Made by a program: the position numbers and the translations under genes | The notes under the pieces: generated by a model | What the model was told of the DNA's origin: nothing | Databases searched by the model: none | The model's input: the letters and a program-made list of their open reading frames with translations, nothing else | Shown: positions 24,313 through 35,567 of the stretch, piece by piece | Position numbering within the stretch: the stretch's first letter is position 1 | Layout of the letters: every line of letters starts with the position of its first letter | NCBI GenBank assembly: GCA_009843635.1 | Contig: VYDB01000084.1 | Location: forward strand, 1-52,482 | Direction of reading: 5' to 3' | Source: Gammaproteobacteria bacterium | Lineage (GTDB): Bacteria; Pseudomonadota; Gammaproteobacteria; Pseudomonadales; Azotimanducaceae | DNA length: 52,482 nucleotides

Positions 24313-25686
24313 TCAGTCGGGCAATCGGGCCAACTGGGTGGCCAACCCGACGTAGGTGTGCGGCTGCAGTTGCGCCAGCTCCCGCCGGGCGTCGTCGGGC
24401 AGATCGAGCGCGTCCAGCAACTCGGCGAATCCGTCGGCGTCCAGCCGCCGTCCCCGCGTGGCCGCCTTGAGCCGTTCATAGGGCTCGGCCAAACCGTGCT
24501 TGCGCATCAGGGTCTGCACGGCTTCCGCCAACACCTCCCAATTGTTCGCCAAATCCGCTTCGATGCGCGCCCGGTTTATGGAGAGCTTGGCCAGGCCCTT
24601 GTCCGCCGACTGGTAGGCGATGCTGCTGTGGGCCAAGGCCGCGCCCATGTTGCGCAGCACGGTGGAATCGGACAGGTCGCGCTGCCAGCGGGACACCGGC
24701 AGCTTCTCCGCCATGTGGCCGAGCAGGGCGTTGGCGATGCCGAGATTGCCTTCCGCGTTCTCGAAGTCGATGGGATTGACCTTGTGCGGCATGGTGGAGG
24801 AGCCGGTCTCGCCCGCCACCTGGCGCTGCCCAAAGTAGTCAATGGCGATGTAGGCCCAGATGTCGCGCACCAAGTCCAGCAGCACGGTGTTGAAGCGCAT
24901 GAAAGCATGGAACAGCGCCGCCAAGCCGTCGTGGGGCTCGATTTGGGTGGTCAGGGGATTGTGGGCCAAGCCGAGCCCGGTGACGAAACCCTCGCTCACG
25001 GCTGGCCAGTCGATGTCTGGATAGGCCGCCGCATGGGCGTTGAAGTTGCCGACCGCACCGTTCAGCTTGCCCGTCAGCGGCAATGCGCTTAGGGCGTTGA
25101 GCGCCTTGGAGAGGCGGGCGCTGAACACCCGCAGCTCCTTGGCCAAGGTGGTGGGCGAAGCGGGCTGGCCGTGGGTTCGGGCTAACATCGGCAGATCGCC
25201 CGCTTGCCGCGCCAGCCCGTCGATGGCCTCGATGAGACGTCGCATTTGCGGTTCGAGCGCCTCGCGCGCAGCCTTGAGCATCAGCGCATGGGCCAGATTG
25301 TTGATGTCTTCGGAGGTGCAGGCGAAGTGGACGAACTCCGTGTGCGGCGCCAGCCCCTCGATCCGGCCGATGCGCTCCTTGACGAAGTACTCCACCGCCT
25401 TCACGTCGTGGTTGGTGGTGGCCTCCAAGGCTTTGACCCGTTCGGCGTCCGTCACGGAAAAGTCGGCATGCACGGCTCTCACCGCCTTGCCGGCGGCGGC
25501 CGACAGGGGCGGCAGCTCCGCCACCCCGGAGAGCGTCGCCAAGGCGGCAAACCACTCGCACTCGACTTGAACGCGGAAGCGAATCAAGCCGTACTCGCTG
25601 AAGATGGGCGCCAGCGCTTCGGTCTTGGCGCGGTAGCGTCCGTCGATGGCGCCGATGGCGATAAGGGGGTTCAAGCTGCTGTTCAC
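24313..25686 (-). CDS. purB: Adenylosuccinate lyase
   Basis: A 457-residue enzyme of the fumarase/aspartase superfamily, acting twice in purine synthesis (SAICAR and adenylosuccinate cleavage). The signature SSTMPHKVNP is at residues 296-305, catalytic His171 is in THGQPASP, and TSEDINNLAHA is near residue 125. Length matches E. coli PurB (456). It starts with GTG, and this GTG overlaps the hflD stop (GTGA), so the two are translationally coupled, as in the usual mnmA-hflD-purB operon. Confidence 0.96.
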   Translation of the reverse strand: MNSSLNPLIAIGAIDGRYRAKTEALAPIFSEYGLIRFRVQVECEWFAALATLSGVAELPPLSAAAGKAVRAVHADFSVTDAERVKALEATTNHDVKAVEYFVKERIGRIEGLAPHTEFVHFACTSEDINNLAHALMLKAAREALEPQMRRLIEAIDGLARQAGDLPMLARTHGQPASPTTLAKELRVFSARLSKALNALSALPLTGKLNGAVGNFNAHAAAYPDIDWPAVSEGFVTGLGLAHNPLTTQIEPHDGLAALFHAFMRFNTVLLDLVRDIWAYIAIDYFGQRQVAGETGSSTMPHKVNPIDFENAEGNLGIANALLGHMAEKLPVSRWQRDLSDSTVLRNMGAALAHSSIAYQSADKGLAKLSINRARIEADLANNWEVLAEAVQTLMRKHGLAEPYERLKAATRGRRLDADGFAELLDALDLPDDARRELAQLQPHTYVGLATQLARLPD

Positions 25687-26282
25687 GCGAGTTTCCTTTT
25701 GAGTTCATCCATGGTTGCCAGCGCCTTGCGGCGCCCCACGATCAGGTGCCAGCGGCGTCCACCGAGTTGCCGCCATAGCCAGGCGAAGCGCACCGCGGCC
25801 AGCAGCAGCGCACGGATGCGCGCTGCGACTTGGGGCTGCCGGAGGGCAGCGGGGTCGCCGGTCACCTGAATGCGCTTGCCCAACCGTCCGATGGTTTCCT
25901 GATAGACATCGTCCAAGGCCAGCAACAGGGCGGCATCACGGGGCGCATTGGCCAAGGCGTTCAAGCGTTGGCTCAACTGCCCGGCAATGCGGTCCTCGCG
26001 CTTGAGCAGCGTGGCCAGCTCCATCACGGCAAAGGCGGTGTTGAGCAGGCGCAACGCGTTGCGCTCACCGGCAATGGCGCTGCCCGCGGTCTTGACGCCC
26101 TTCAAGTAGCGGGCGGGCGGCGCAAAGACGGCCGCCACGGTGTCCGCGTCAATGGCGAACAGCGGCGCGAGCAGGTGCTCGATGTCATTGTCGCCGCTGC
26201 GCCCCTCGGCGACGTCCTGCACCTCGGCCAGTGCCTCGAACAGGGCGGCCAACGCCAGTGAGCGATAATCGAGATTAGTCAT
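25683..26282 (-). CDS. hflD: HflD-family high-frequency-lysogenization protein homologue
   Basis: A 199-residue helical protein placed between mnmA and purB, the invariant position of hflD in gammaproteobacteria. The family pattern is visible: [32 protein letters not shown] and a C-terminal [20 protein letters not shown]. It is a peripheral inner-membrane protein in E. coli, known for destabilising phage lambda CII; its normal role is unclear. I choose the ATG at 26280-26282 (MTNLDYRS), 8 bp inside mnmA; upstream residues in the frame only shadow mnmA. Confidence 0.9.
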   Translation of the reverse strand: MTNLDYRSLALAALFEALAEVQDVAEGRSGDNDIEHLLAPLFAIDADTVAAVFAPPARYLKGVKTAGSAIAGERNALRLLNTAFAVMELATLLKREDRIAGQLSQRLNALANAPRDAALLLALDDVYQETIGRLGKRIQVTGDPAALRQPQVAARIRALLLAAVRFAWLWRQLGGRRWHLIVGRRKALATMDELKRKLA

Positions 26283-27390
26283 GGACGGGGATGTTGGCTT
26301 CGACGTTGCTGAAAGACTCGATGACGCCGCCACCGAGGCAGATGTCGGCGTCGTAGAAGCAGACGTACTGGCCCGGCGTGATGGCTCGTTGCGGCGTATC
26401 GAAGCGCACCGTCACGCTTCCCGGCTTGTCGCAGGATACCCACGCGGCCTGGTCCGGCTGGCGGTGGCGCACCTTGGCCGTGCAGCGCAGGGGCAGCGGT
26501 GGCGGCTCGCCCAACCAATTGAGGCGGCTTGCGATGAGCCGGTCGTTGCAGAGCGCCGCCGGGTCTTGGGTGACGATGAGGCGGTTGGCGGTCATGTCCT
26601 TGTCGAGCACGTACCAAGGTGCTTCCCGGCGCCCCGCCACGCCACCCACGGCCAAGCCCTGACGCTGGCCGCGGGTGTAGTAGGGCAAGCCGATGTGTTC
26701 GCCCAACGTCACGCCAGCCTCGTCCACCATGGGGCCCGGGTTATGCGGCAGGTAACGGTGCAGAAAGTCACGGAAACGCCGCTCGCCGATGAAGCAGATG
26801 CCGGTGGAATCCTTCTTGCCGTGATTGTGGAACCCCTGCTTGCGGGCGATGCGGCGCACTTCGGTCTTTTTCATGTCACCCAATGGGAAAATGGCGGTGG
26901 ACAACTGGTCGATGTTGAGCGCCTGCAGAAAGTAGCTTTGGTCCTTGCCGGCATCGGCGCCCTTAAGGAGCCTGAGACGCCCGCCGCGCATGGCGATGCG
27001 GGCGTAGTGCCCGGTGGCGGTTTGATCCGCGCCGAGCGCCTCGGCGTAGCGGGCGAACTGCTTGAACTTGATTTCCCGGTTGCAGAGCACGTCCGGATTC
27101 GGGGTGCGTCCGGCCTCGTACTCCCGGAGGAAGGCGCTGAACACGTCGTCCCAATACTCGGCAGCGAAGTTGGCCGTGTGCAGTTCGATGCCGATCCTCT
27201 CGCACACCTTGGTTGCGTCTTCTAGATCTTGCTTGGCGGTGCAGTAGGGCTCGCCATCGTCTTCGTCCCAGTTTTTCATGAACAGCCCGGACACGCGATG
27301 GCCTTGCCGCTTGAGCAGCAGCGCGGCCACCGACGAATCGACGCCGCCGGACATGCCGACGATGATGTGGTTGCTGTCGAGCGAATGCAC
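26275..27390 (-). CDS. mnmA: tRNA-specific 2-thiouridylase
   Basis: A 371-residue enzyme that adenylates and thiolates U34 of tRNA-Lys, -Glu and -Gln. The PP-loop is [12 protein letters not shown] (residues 12-23). The two catalytic cysteines lie in [13 protein letters not shown] and [12 protein letters not shown], and MKNWDEDD is family-typical. It starts at GTG. It receives sulfur from the TusBCDE relay encoded at 42.85-44.18 kb in the same window. It is the first gene of the mnmA-hflD-purB run and is divergent from moaC. Confidence 0.96.
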   Translation of the reverse strand: MHSLDSNHIIVGMSGGVDSSVAALLLKRQGHRVSGLFMKNWDEDDGEPYCTAKQDLEDATKVCERIGIELHTANFAAEYWDDVFSAFLREYEAGRTPNPDVLCNREIKFKQFARYAEALGADQTATGHYARIAMRGGRLRLLKGADAGKDQSYFLQALNIDQLSTAIFPLGDMKKTEVRRIARKQGFHNHGKKDSTGICFIGERRFRDFLHRYLPHNPGPMVDEAGVTLGEHIGLPYYTRGQRQGLAVGGVAGRREAPWYVLDKDMTANRLIVTQDPAALCNDRLIASRLNWLGEPPPLPLRCTAKVRHRQPDQAAWVSCDKPGSVTVRFDTPQRAITPGQYVCFYDADICLGGGVIESFSNVEANIPVHD

Positions 27391-27480
27391 GGCTGGGCTC
27401 GTCTGCGAAATTCGCCGAACTGGCGGGCTGTGGATAAGTCCTTAATCTTACCGGATAGAAGCCCGCTACGCCTTCCGCGC

Positions 27481-27486
27481 TATACT
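27481..27486 (+). promoter_or_regulatory. Candidate -10 box giving a near-leaderless moaC mRNA
   Basis: TATACT ends 7 bp before the moaC ATG at 27494, so transcription would start at or within a few bases of the start codon. No Shine-Dalgarno sequence lies between (CTCCCTC only). No convincing -35 box is seen. Confidence 0.35.
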
Positions 27487-27493
27487 CTCCCTC

Positions 27494-27979
27494 ATGAGCC
27501 AGCTCACGCACCAGAACGCTCGGGGCGAAGCCAACATGGTCGATGTGTCCGCCAAGGCGGAGACCGTGCGTGTCGCGGTGGCCGAAGCCCGGCTGCGGAT
27601 GCAGGCCGGCACCCTGGCGGAGATCTTCGATGGCGGCCTTGCCAAGGGCGATGCGGTGGCAGTGGCGCGGGTGGCGGGCATTCAGGCCGCGAAACGATGC
27701 GCCGAGCTGATTCCCCTGTGTCACCCGTTGCCCTTGAACCGGGTCTCCATCGACTTTGAGCCGGCCCCTCCGGACCAGGTTCGCATCAGCGCCGAATGTC
27801 GCGTAACTGGCCGCACGGGGGTGGAGATGGAGGCCTTGACCGCAGCCAGCATTGCCGCCTTGACGCTCTATGACATGTGCAAGGCGATTGACCAGGGCAT
27901 GGCCATCGAGCAGGTGCGCCTGCTGCGCAAGGAAGGCGGCCGCAGCGGCCTTTGGCGGCGCGAGGAGACGGGGCCGTGA
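27494..27979 (+). CDS. moaC: Cyclic pyranopterin monophosphate synthase
   Basis: A 161-residue enzyme that, after MoaA, forms the cyclic pyranopterin of molybdenum cofactor synthesis. Family blocks are [16 protein letters not shown] at the N-terminus, [16 protein letters not shown] near residue 75 and [20 protein letters not shown] followed by KAIDQGM. Length is standard. Its stop overlaps the moaD GTG start. moaA is not in the window. Confidence 0.96.
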   Translation: MSQLTHQNARGEANMVDVSAKAETVRVAVAEARLRMQAGTLAEIFDGGLAKGDAVAVARVAGIQAAKRCAELIPLCHPLPLNRVSIDFEPAPPDQVRISAECRVTGRTGVEMEALTAASIAALTLYDMCKAIDQGMAIEQVRLLRKEGGRSGLWRREETGP

Positions 27980-28242
27980 TACGCGTGCTGTTCTTCGCCT
28001 CGCTCCGGGAGGCGGTCGGCATGGACGCTTGGACTTATTCCCCGGGCTCGGCCGGCTCGTCCCTGCGGTTGAGCGCTTTGCTGGCCGCCTTGAAGCCGGC
28101 GCTGGGGCCGGAAGGCTATGCCGCCCTCACGGCCGAAAACGTGCGCATCGCCGTCAACCAGGAGTTTGTGGATGGTCCTGCGCGAGTCGATCTCAAGTCC
28201 GGCGACGAGGTGGCGTTCCTGCCGCCGGTAACAGGCGGGTGA
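27976..28242 (+). CDS. moaD: Molybdopterin synthase small (sulfur carrier) subunit
   Basis: An 88-residue ubiquitin-fold sulfur carrier. It begins [14 protein letters not shown] and ends in the GG tail (LPPVTGG) that becomes thiocarboxylated. The GTG start overlaps the moaC stop as GTGA. moaE begins 6 bp after its stop, so MoaD and MoaE, the two subunits of molybdopterin synthase, are made from one message. Confidence 0.94.
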   Translation: MIRVLFFASLREAVGMDAWTYSPGSAGSSLRLSALLAALKPALGPEGYAALTAENVRIAVNQEFVDGPARVDLKSGDEVAFLPPVTGG

Positions 28243-28248
28243 CCGGTT

Positions 28249-28707
28249 ATGCAGCGCATCCGGATTCAGACTGACGACTTCTCCGTCGATGGGGAATGGA
28301 AGGCGCTTCGCGAACAGCTTGACGCCAATGCCGGCGCGGTGGCCGCGTTCGTGGGGTTGGTGCGGGAGGTCCAGGGCGATCGCGGCTCCAGTTTGGAACT
28401 AGAGCACTACGCCGGCATGACCGAGCGGAGCGTCGCGGCCATCGTTGCCGAAGCCGAACGGCGCTGGCGCCTGGCTGCGGTGACGGTCATTCATCGAGTG
28501 GGGCGTTTGCGGCCCACGGATCAGATCGTCCTGGTGCTTACCGCTTCGGCCCACCGCTCGGACGCCTTGGCGGCCTGTGAGTTCATCATTGACCGCCTAA
28601 AGACCGACGCCATCTTCTGGAAGCGGGAAACCGCGGACGGCGACACCCGTTGGGTGGAAGCGACCGAGCAGGACGTGGAGCGGGCCAAGGGCTGGGTTGG
28701 CCGATAG
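28249..28707 (+). CDS. moaE: Molybdopterin synthase catalytic subunit
   Basis: A 152-residue catalytic subunit that inserts sulfur from MoaD into precursor Z. The family blocks are AVAAFVGLVRE, LELEHYAGMTE, VIHRVGRLRPTDQIVLV and the active-site LKTDAIFWKRE with its two lysines. It is the last gene of moaCDE and convergent with the PH-domain gene, 31 bp apart, with no clear terminator between. Confidence 0.95.
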   Translation: MQRIRIQTDDFSVDGEWKALREQLDANAGAVAAFVGLVREVQGDRGSSLELEHYAGMTERSVAAIVAEAERRWRLAAVTVIHRVGRLRPTDQIVLVLTASAHRSDALAACEFIIDRLKTDAIFWKRETADGDTRWVEATEQDVERAKGWVGR

Positions 28708-28738
28708 CCATCACGACTAGGGCCTATCCCCGCCCGGC

Positions 28739-29359
28739 TTAGGGTTGGCGCCCCGCACGGCTAGCTAACGCCAGTCCGGATCTCGCGGCAATGGCCTGGA
28801 TTCGGCGTGCAATATGGGGATCCACCAATAAGTAACATCCGTCGCGAGTCATGAGCGCCCGCGCTCTTCGTTTTCGGCTGAGGCATGCAAAGGCGACCGC
28901 GCCGTTTCGAAGTACGAACCAACCCACGTTGAAGCATGGCAGCCGAGTTCCGCGGTGGAGTTTCTTGAAGCCTAGGTTGGCGTCGCGGTAGAAGTCGAAC
29001 TTCTGCAACGCGGCGACTTGGATGTTCTCCAAGTCGTCGGAAAATGAGTAGCAGAGATACCGAATGGTAAGCCGGTTTTCGGAGTCGATCTCTACCGTCG
29101 CTCTCAACGACACGCTGGTCATTGCGGCAAAGGCCAATGTGATGGCCAACAGGCCAGGCACATAGCCAATTTCACCTGCTATCACGGGACCGAGCAACAC
29201 GACCGAACTGACCCCCCAAATGAAGGCCACAGTCGTTCGACGTGCTCGGACTTTATGCGTCAATGCGACGTTTCCGAGTAGCGCATTTTCCGCTCCGCGA
29301 CGCTTCTTTTGGACCTCCCCTGCGCCTACGCTATCGAGCCGAGAGACAATGCCAGTCAT
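28739..29359 (-). CDS. Membrane protein with a bacterial PH-like domain
   Basis: A 206-residue protein with two close hydrophobic segments (TTVAFIWGVSSVVLLGPVIA and YVPGLLAITLAFAAMTSVSL) followed by a soluble region of beta-rich character. The C-terminal pattern FNVGWFVLRNGAVAFACLS then TRDGCYLLVDPHIARRI resembles bacterial pleckstrin-homology-like domains in which the last part reads DGxxYLLxP. Start at ATG 29357-29359. It sits alone between moaE and icd and has lower GC than its neighbours. Function unknown. Confidence 0.6.
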   Translation of the reverse strand: MTGIVSRLDSVGAGEVQKKRRGAENALLGNVALTHKVRARRTTVAFIWGVSSVVLLGPVIAGEIGYVPGLLAITLAFAAMTSVSLRATVEIDSENRLTIRYLCYSFSDDLENIQVAALQKFDFYRDANLGFKKLHRGTRLPCFNVGWFVLRNGAVAFACLSRKRRARALMTRDGCYLLVDPHIARRIQAIAARSGLALASRAGRQP

Positions 29360-29591
29360 ACAGATTACTCCGACCAATCAAACTCTTCACCGTTCGGCCC
29401 CAATCAATCGACGAGCCTTTTGGTTGTCGTAGAGTCCTTTGGCGTCACAGTATTAGGTCTTTAGTTCCTACGGATAAATTTACCTATATGGCTTGGCTAT
29501 TGCAACCCCTTGTTTTTGCGCTTGGTTTTGCGCATGTAGTGGCCCTTTCAATGGCTCTCTTCCGCGTCTCACCCAGTTCACGAGACTAGGC

Positions 29592-29597
29592 TATACT
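29592..29597 (+). promoter_or_regulatory. Candidate -10 box for icd
   Basis: TATACT lies 45 bp upstream of the icd ATG. No clear -35 box stands 16-18 bp upstream. The 283-bp gap between the PH-domain gene and icd holds no convincing gene; it is AT-richer than its surroundings. Confidence 0.35.
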
Positions 29598-29642
29598 TCG
29601 TCGTTTTTCCCAATACCACTGCCCAAAATTGGAGCGAAGCCG

Positions 29643-30902
<1,260 letters not shown>

Positions 30903-30906
30903 TCGG

Positions 30907-31167
30907 CTAAGGGCCGTCGTCAGATTCGGCGCGGATGTCGTCGTCATCGGCGCGAATGTCGTCGTCATCGGCGCGGATGTTAACGGCGTGATGGCCCTTG
31001 GGACCTTCCTCGACGTCAAAGACCACTTGCTGGCCCGCCTTTAGGGTTTTGTAGCCGTCCATTTGGATGGCGGTGTAGTGTGCGAAGAGGTCTCCCCCGC
31101 CATCGGACGGCAAGATGAAGCCGTAGCCCTTGGCGTTGTTGAACCACTTTACTGTCCCTGTTGCTAT
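30907..31167 (-). CDS. cspD: Cold-shock-domain protein CspD, probable AUA start
   Basis: An 86-residue single cold-shock domain with RNP1 KGYGFI and RNP2-like DLFAHY. The run IQMDGYKTLKAGQ and the place between icd and clpS identify CspD, an inhibitor of replication in E. coli. Where other members have the initiator Met, the codon is ATA (31165-31167), with GGAGG 8 nt upstream. The only conventional alternative is a TTG at 31204-31206, which has no ribosome site and would add 13 atypical residues. The C-terminus carries 22 extra residues, RADDDDI twice and RAESDDGP, absent from usual CspD. Such an acidic tail could compete with nucleic acid binding; this is inference. Confidence 0.85.
   Translation of the reverse strand: MATGTVKWFNNAKGYGFILPSDGGGDLFAHYTAIQMDGYKTLKAGQQVVFDVEEGPKGHHAVNIRADDDDIRADDDDIRAESDDGP
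30927..30980. repeat. 21-bp tandem repeat in the 3' end of cspD
   Basis: Two full 21-bp units (30927-30947, 30948-30968) differ by one base, followed by a 12-bp partial unit to 30980. They encode RADDDDI repeats. The unit is a multiple of three, so copy-number change would keep the frame and only alter tail length. Confidence 0.85.
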
Positions 31168-31219
31168 TGTTCTGCCCTCCCGGCACTGTGCTCGGCCACT
31201 CGCCAAGCAAAAACAGATG

Positions 31220-31232
31220 CCCCTCGGAGGGG
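31220..31232 (-). promoter_or_regulatory. Small hairpin at the 5' end of the cspD leader
   Basis: CCCCT (31220-31224) pairs with AGGGG (31228-31232) around a 3-nt loop, where the cspD transcript is predicted to begin. A 5'-terminal hairpin can protect mRNA; that function is a guess. Confidence 0.3.
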
Positions 31233-31233
31233 G

Positions 31234-31261
31234 ATTATTGGGAATTTGCGGCAGATTGCAA
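31234..31261 (-). promoter_or_regulatory. Candidate sigma70 promoter for cspD
   Basis: On the minus strand TTGCAA (31256-31261) and AATAAT (31234-31239, five of six consensus bases) are 16 bp apart. The predicted start near 31227 leaves a leader of about 60 nt before the AUA codon. Confidence 0.5.
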
Positions 31262-31327
31262 AGTACCTTCCCCGATGCGCGGCGCGCCTCCTATGATCAA
31301 CTCTCCATAATGGATAAGTTTTGGAAC

Positions 31328-31356
31328 TTTGCAGGGTAGGTGCCTGCGGGTATTAT
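31328..31356 (+). promoter_or_regulatory. Candidate sigma70 promoter for clpS-clpA
   Basis: TTTGCA (31328-31333) and TATTAT (31351-31356) are exactly 17 bp apart, a good match. The predicted start near 31363 lies about 87 nt before the chosen clpS ATG. Confidence 0.55.
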
Positions 31357-31449
31357 CGCCCCATGCGGCATGATTCCTGTCCTAACGGTTGCGCATCCGA
31401 AGGCCCGAACCTTCGGATTGCAGCAGCCCAGCCGCATCTTCATGGCGGG

Positions 31450-31797
31450 ATGAGCGGACATTGGCGCGCCCAGGACGGCGATGACCCCGGCCTTGGCGAG
31501 GACCGCGGAGTGGCAGTCGCCGAGGCCAAGCCGAAGCTGAAAAAGCCGCCCATGTACAAGGTCATTCTGCTCAATGACGACTACACGCCGATGGAGTTCG
31601 TGGTCCATGTGCTGGAGATCTTCTTCGGCATGAACCGCGAAAAGGCGACCCAAGTCATGCTGGCGGTGCACACCCAGGGCAGCGCGGTCGTGGGCATCTT
31701 TCCCCGGGACATCGCCGAGACCAAATCCGAGCAACTCAACCAATACGCCCAGGACAATCAGCACCCGTTGGTTTCCAGGGTGGAAATGACGGATTAA
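31450..31797 (+). CDS. clpS: ATP-dependent Clp protease adaptor ClpS
   Basis: A 115-residue adaptor that delivers N-end-rule substrates to ClpAP. The conserved core runs from [20 protein letters not shown] (the [10 protein letters not shown] block binds N-degrons) to [18 protein letters not shown] and [12 protein letters not shown]. The first 30 residues are acidic and variable, as in the family. I choose the ATG at 31450; an in-frame ATG at 31363 coincides with the predicted transcription start. It lies 18 bp before clpA, the normal pairing. Confidence 0.93.
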   Translation: MSGHWRAQDGDDPGLGEDRGVAVAEAKPKLKKPPMYKVILLNDDYTPMEFVVHVLEIFFGMNREKATQVMLAVHTQGSAVVGIFPRDIAETKSEQLNQYAQDNQHPLVSRVEMTD

Positions 31798-31815
31798 TCC
31801 GCTAAAGTTAGGACC

Positions 31816-34092
<2,277 letters not shown>

Positions 34093-34100
34093 CCAGTTCG

Positions 34101-34115
34101 AGGGCAAGATGCCCT
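34101..34115. terminator. Possible shared hairpin between clpA and infA
   Basis: AGGGCA (34101-34106) and TGCCCT (34110-34115) form a 6-bp stem with a 3-nt loop between the convergent genes. No T-run follows on either strand, so this is a weak terminator candidate. Confidence 0.25.
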
Positions 34116-34124
34116 TGCTCCGGG

Positions 34125-34340
34125 TTACTTGCGGAACGTGATTCGGCCCTTGCTGAGGTCGTAGGGCGTCAGTTCGACCTTGACCTTGTCCCCGGTGAGG
34201 ATGCGGATGTAGTTCTTGCGGATTTTGCCCGAAATGTGGGCGGTCACCACATGGCCGTTGTCCAGCTCAACGCGGAACATCGTGTTCGGAAGGGTGTCAA
34301 CCACCGTTCCATCCATTTCAATTTGCTCTTCCTTCGCCAT
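34125..34340 (-). CDS. infA: Translation initiation factor IF-1
   Basis: A 71-residue S1/OB-fold factor, [18 protein letters not shown] at the start and [18 protein letters not shown] near the end, the universal IF-1 pattern. Start at ATG 34338-34340. IF-1 and IF-3 together monitor start-codon choice, which is of interest given the suspected AUA start of cspD 3 kb away. It is followed in its strand only by the end of convergent clpA; aat lies 37 bp upstream on the same strand. Confidence 0.97.
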   Translation of the reverse strand: MAKEEQIEMDGTVVDTLPNTMFRVELDNGHVVTAHISGKIRKNYIRILTGDKVKVELTPYDLSKGRITFRK

Positions 34341-34377
34341 GGGGTTCCAGTGCAATCAGGCGGCGGCATTCTGCCCT

Positions 34378-35100
34378 TTAAGGGTGACTGGAATCAACCG
34401 GGCAGCAGTCGGCGTCAAAGGTCCAAGCGCCAACCCGGGTTTGGGATTCGTCATTGATTGCCAAGGCGGCAAGGAATTCGGCGCGCGGCATCGTCTTGGC
34501 GCCCAGCGAGCTCAGATGGCGGTTGGGAATTTGGCAGTCGATGAGTTGGAAGCGCCAGCGCTTGAGCTGTTCGCTGAGGTGGGCAAGCGCCACCTTGGAG
34601 GCGTCCGGAATGTGGCTGAACATGGATTCGCCGAAGAAGAAGGTGCCGATGGATAGGCCGTACAGCCCGCCGGCGAGACGCCCTTCGCGCCACACCTCAA
34701 GGGAGTGGGCATAGCCTAACTCGTGCAGGCGGCCGTAGGCGACGCCCATGCCAGGTGTGATCCAAGTACCCGATTGGCCTTCGCGTTCGGTGGCGCAGCC
34801 TTTGACCACCTCGGCAAAGGCGCGGTCGAAGGACACTTCGAAGCCACCGTTGCGCAGCCGCTTGGCGAGGCTTCTGCTAATGCGCATCTCGCCCGGCACC
34901 AGCACCGCTCTGGGATCCGGGCTCCACCAGAGAACCGGTGCTTGGTCGTCGTCGAACCAAGGAAAGATGCCAGCTCGGTAGGCGGCTAGCAGACGCTTCG
35001 CTGAGAGGTCACCACCGACCGCGAGCAGGCCGCCAATCGAATCGTCCGCCTGTTGGGCATCAGGGAAGCTGATGCCGCTTTGGATGAAGGAAACCGCCAT
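34378..35100 (-). CDS. aat: Leucyl/phenylalanyl-tRNA--protein transferase
   Basis: A 240-residue enzyme that adds Leu or Phe to proteins with N-terminal Arg or Lys, making N-degrons for ClpS-ClpAP. Family blocks are FPDAQQADDSIGGLLAVGGD, AYRAGIFPWFDDD, PVLWWSPDPRAVL, GGLYGLSIGTFFFGESMFS and LIDCQIPNRHLSSLGA. I take the ATG at 35098-35100; a GTG two codons up is also possible, and neither has a clear ribosome site. The related Asp/Glu transferase (bpt), often adjacent in Pseudomonas, is not here. A PA4642-like gene is 14 bp upstream. Confidence 0.95.
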   Translation of the reverse strand: MAVSFIQSGISFPDAQQADDSIGGLLAVGGDLSAKRLLAAYRAGIFPWFDDDQAPVLWWSPDPRAVLVPGEMRISRSLAKRLRNGGFEVSFDRAFAEVVKGCATEREGQSGTWITPGMGVAYGRLHELGYAHSLEVWREGRLAGGLYGLSIGTFFFGESMFSHIPDASKVALAHLSEQLKRWRFQLIDCQIPNRHLSSLGAKTMPRAEFLAALAINDESQTRVGAWTFDADCCPVDSSHP

Positions 35101-35114
35101 TGTCACGCGGAGGG

Positions 35115-35411
35115 CTAACGGCTGGCCCCGGCGGCTTGGAGAATGTCCCTGAAGGGCTGCGCCAACCGATGCTCCTCAATAATGTCCAGAAGGGTCTCAC
35201 CGTGGTCGTTTTCCGCCTCCAGATTGCGCCCCGCTTGGCGGAACCAATTGATGAAGACCTCAAAGTCACTCGGCCTCATGCTGCGGTAGGCATAGAGCAG
35301 GGCGCTGAAGTCAGGATCCATGCCTTTCGCCAAGGGTGCCTTGTCGAGAAAGGATCGAATGCGCTGCTCGTCCCAGACTTCGTCGACCACCTTTGCCTTG
35401 TCGGGCCGCAT
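35115..35411 (-). CDS. PA4642-like small protein
   Basis: A 98-residue soluble protein that resembles the PA4642 family of pseudomonads: MRPDKAKVVDEVWDEQRIRS at the start, then LLYAYRSMRPSDFEVFINWF and LLDIIEEHRLAQPFRDIL. No known function. It starts at ATG 35409-35411 and leads aat by 14 bp, so both are likely on one transcript. Confidence 0.65.
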   Translation of the reverse strand: MRPDKAKVVDEVWDEQRIRSFLDKAPLAKGMDPDFSALLYAYRSMRPSDFEVFINWFRQAGRNLEAENDHGETLLDIIEEHRLAQPFRDILQAAGASR

Positions 35412-35479
35412 ATCGAGTTTTGCCGTCGTTTGTGTTCGGCCAATGATATCACCGGGTCAGCCGCGTTGGACCCAGCGCA

Positions 35480-35501
35480 GAGTTTCGCGTTAGCGAAACT
35501 C
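35480..35501. repeat. Perfect 9-bp inverted repeat upstream of ftsK
   Basis: GAGTTTCGC and GCGAAACTC are exact reverse complements around the loop GTTA. It stands 5 bp before a second, longer hairpin. It could be an operator or the first of two RNA hairpins. Confidence 0.6.
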
Positions 35502-35505
35502 CATA

Positions 35506-35540
35506 CGCCCCTTGGCCCCCAAGGGCCAAGGGGCGCTTTT
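35506..35540 (+). terminator. Strong terminator-like hairpin just upstream of ftsK
   Basis: CGCCCCTTGGCCC (35506-35518) and its exact complement (35523-35535) form a 13-bp stem with loop CCAA, followed by CTTTTG. It reads as an intrinsic terminator on the plus strand, yet no plus-strand gene lies upstream within 6 kb except clpA. It ends 7-12 bp before the annotated ftsK start. It may stop antisense transcription into ftsK or act as an attenuator in the ftsK leader. Confidence 0.6.
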
Positions 35541-35567
35541 GTGAGGGGTGACAAATGCCGTTACACT
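35539..35567 (+). promoter_or_regulatory. Candidate promoter overlapping the annotated ftsK start
   Basis: TTGTGA (35539-35544) and TACACT (35562-35567) are 17 bp apart. Transcription would begin near 35574, after the GTG at 35548, so if used, ftsK would have to begin at TTG 35584 or TTG 35602. Confidence 0.35.

Noticed and set aside
24165-24479. N-terminal extension of isocitrate lyase by 105 codons into purB
   Set aside because: The extra part is the third frame of purB, rich in Pro/Arg/Ser, while the ATG at 24164 has a good ribosome site and gives the normal family length.
27429-27437. Replication origin at the DnaA box
   Set aside because: Only one box is seen, with no AT-rich unwinding region, and no dnaA, dnaN or gidA nearby.
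31168-31206. TTG start for cspD giving 13 extra residues
   Set aside because: No ribosome site precedes it and the extra residues are unlike any CspD, whereas GGAGG sits correctly for ATA. Kept as the fallback.
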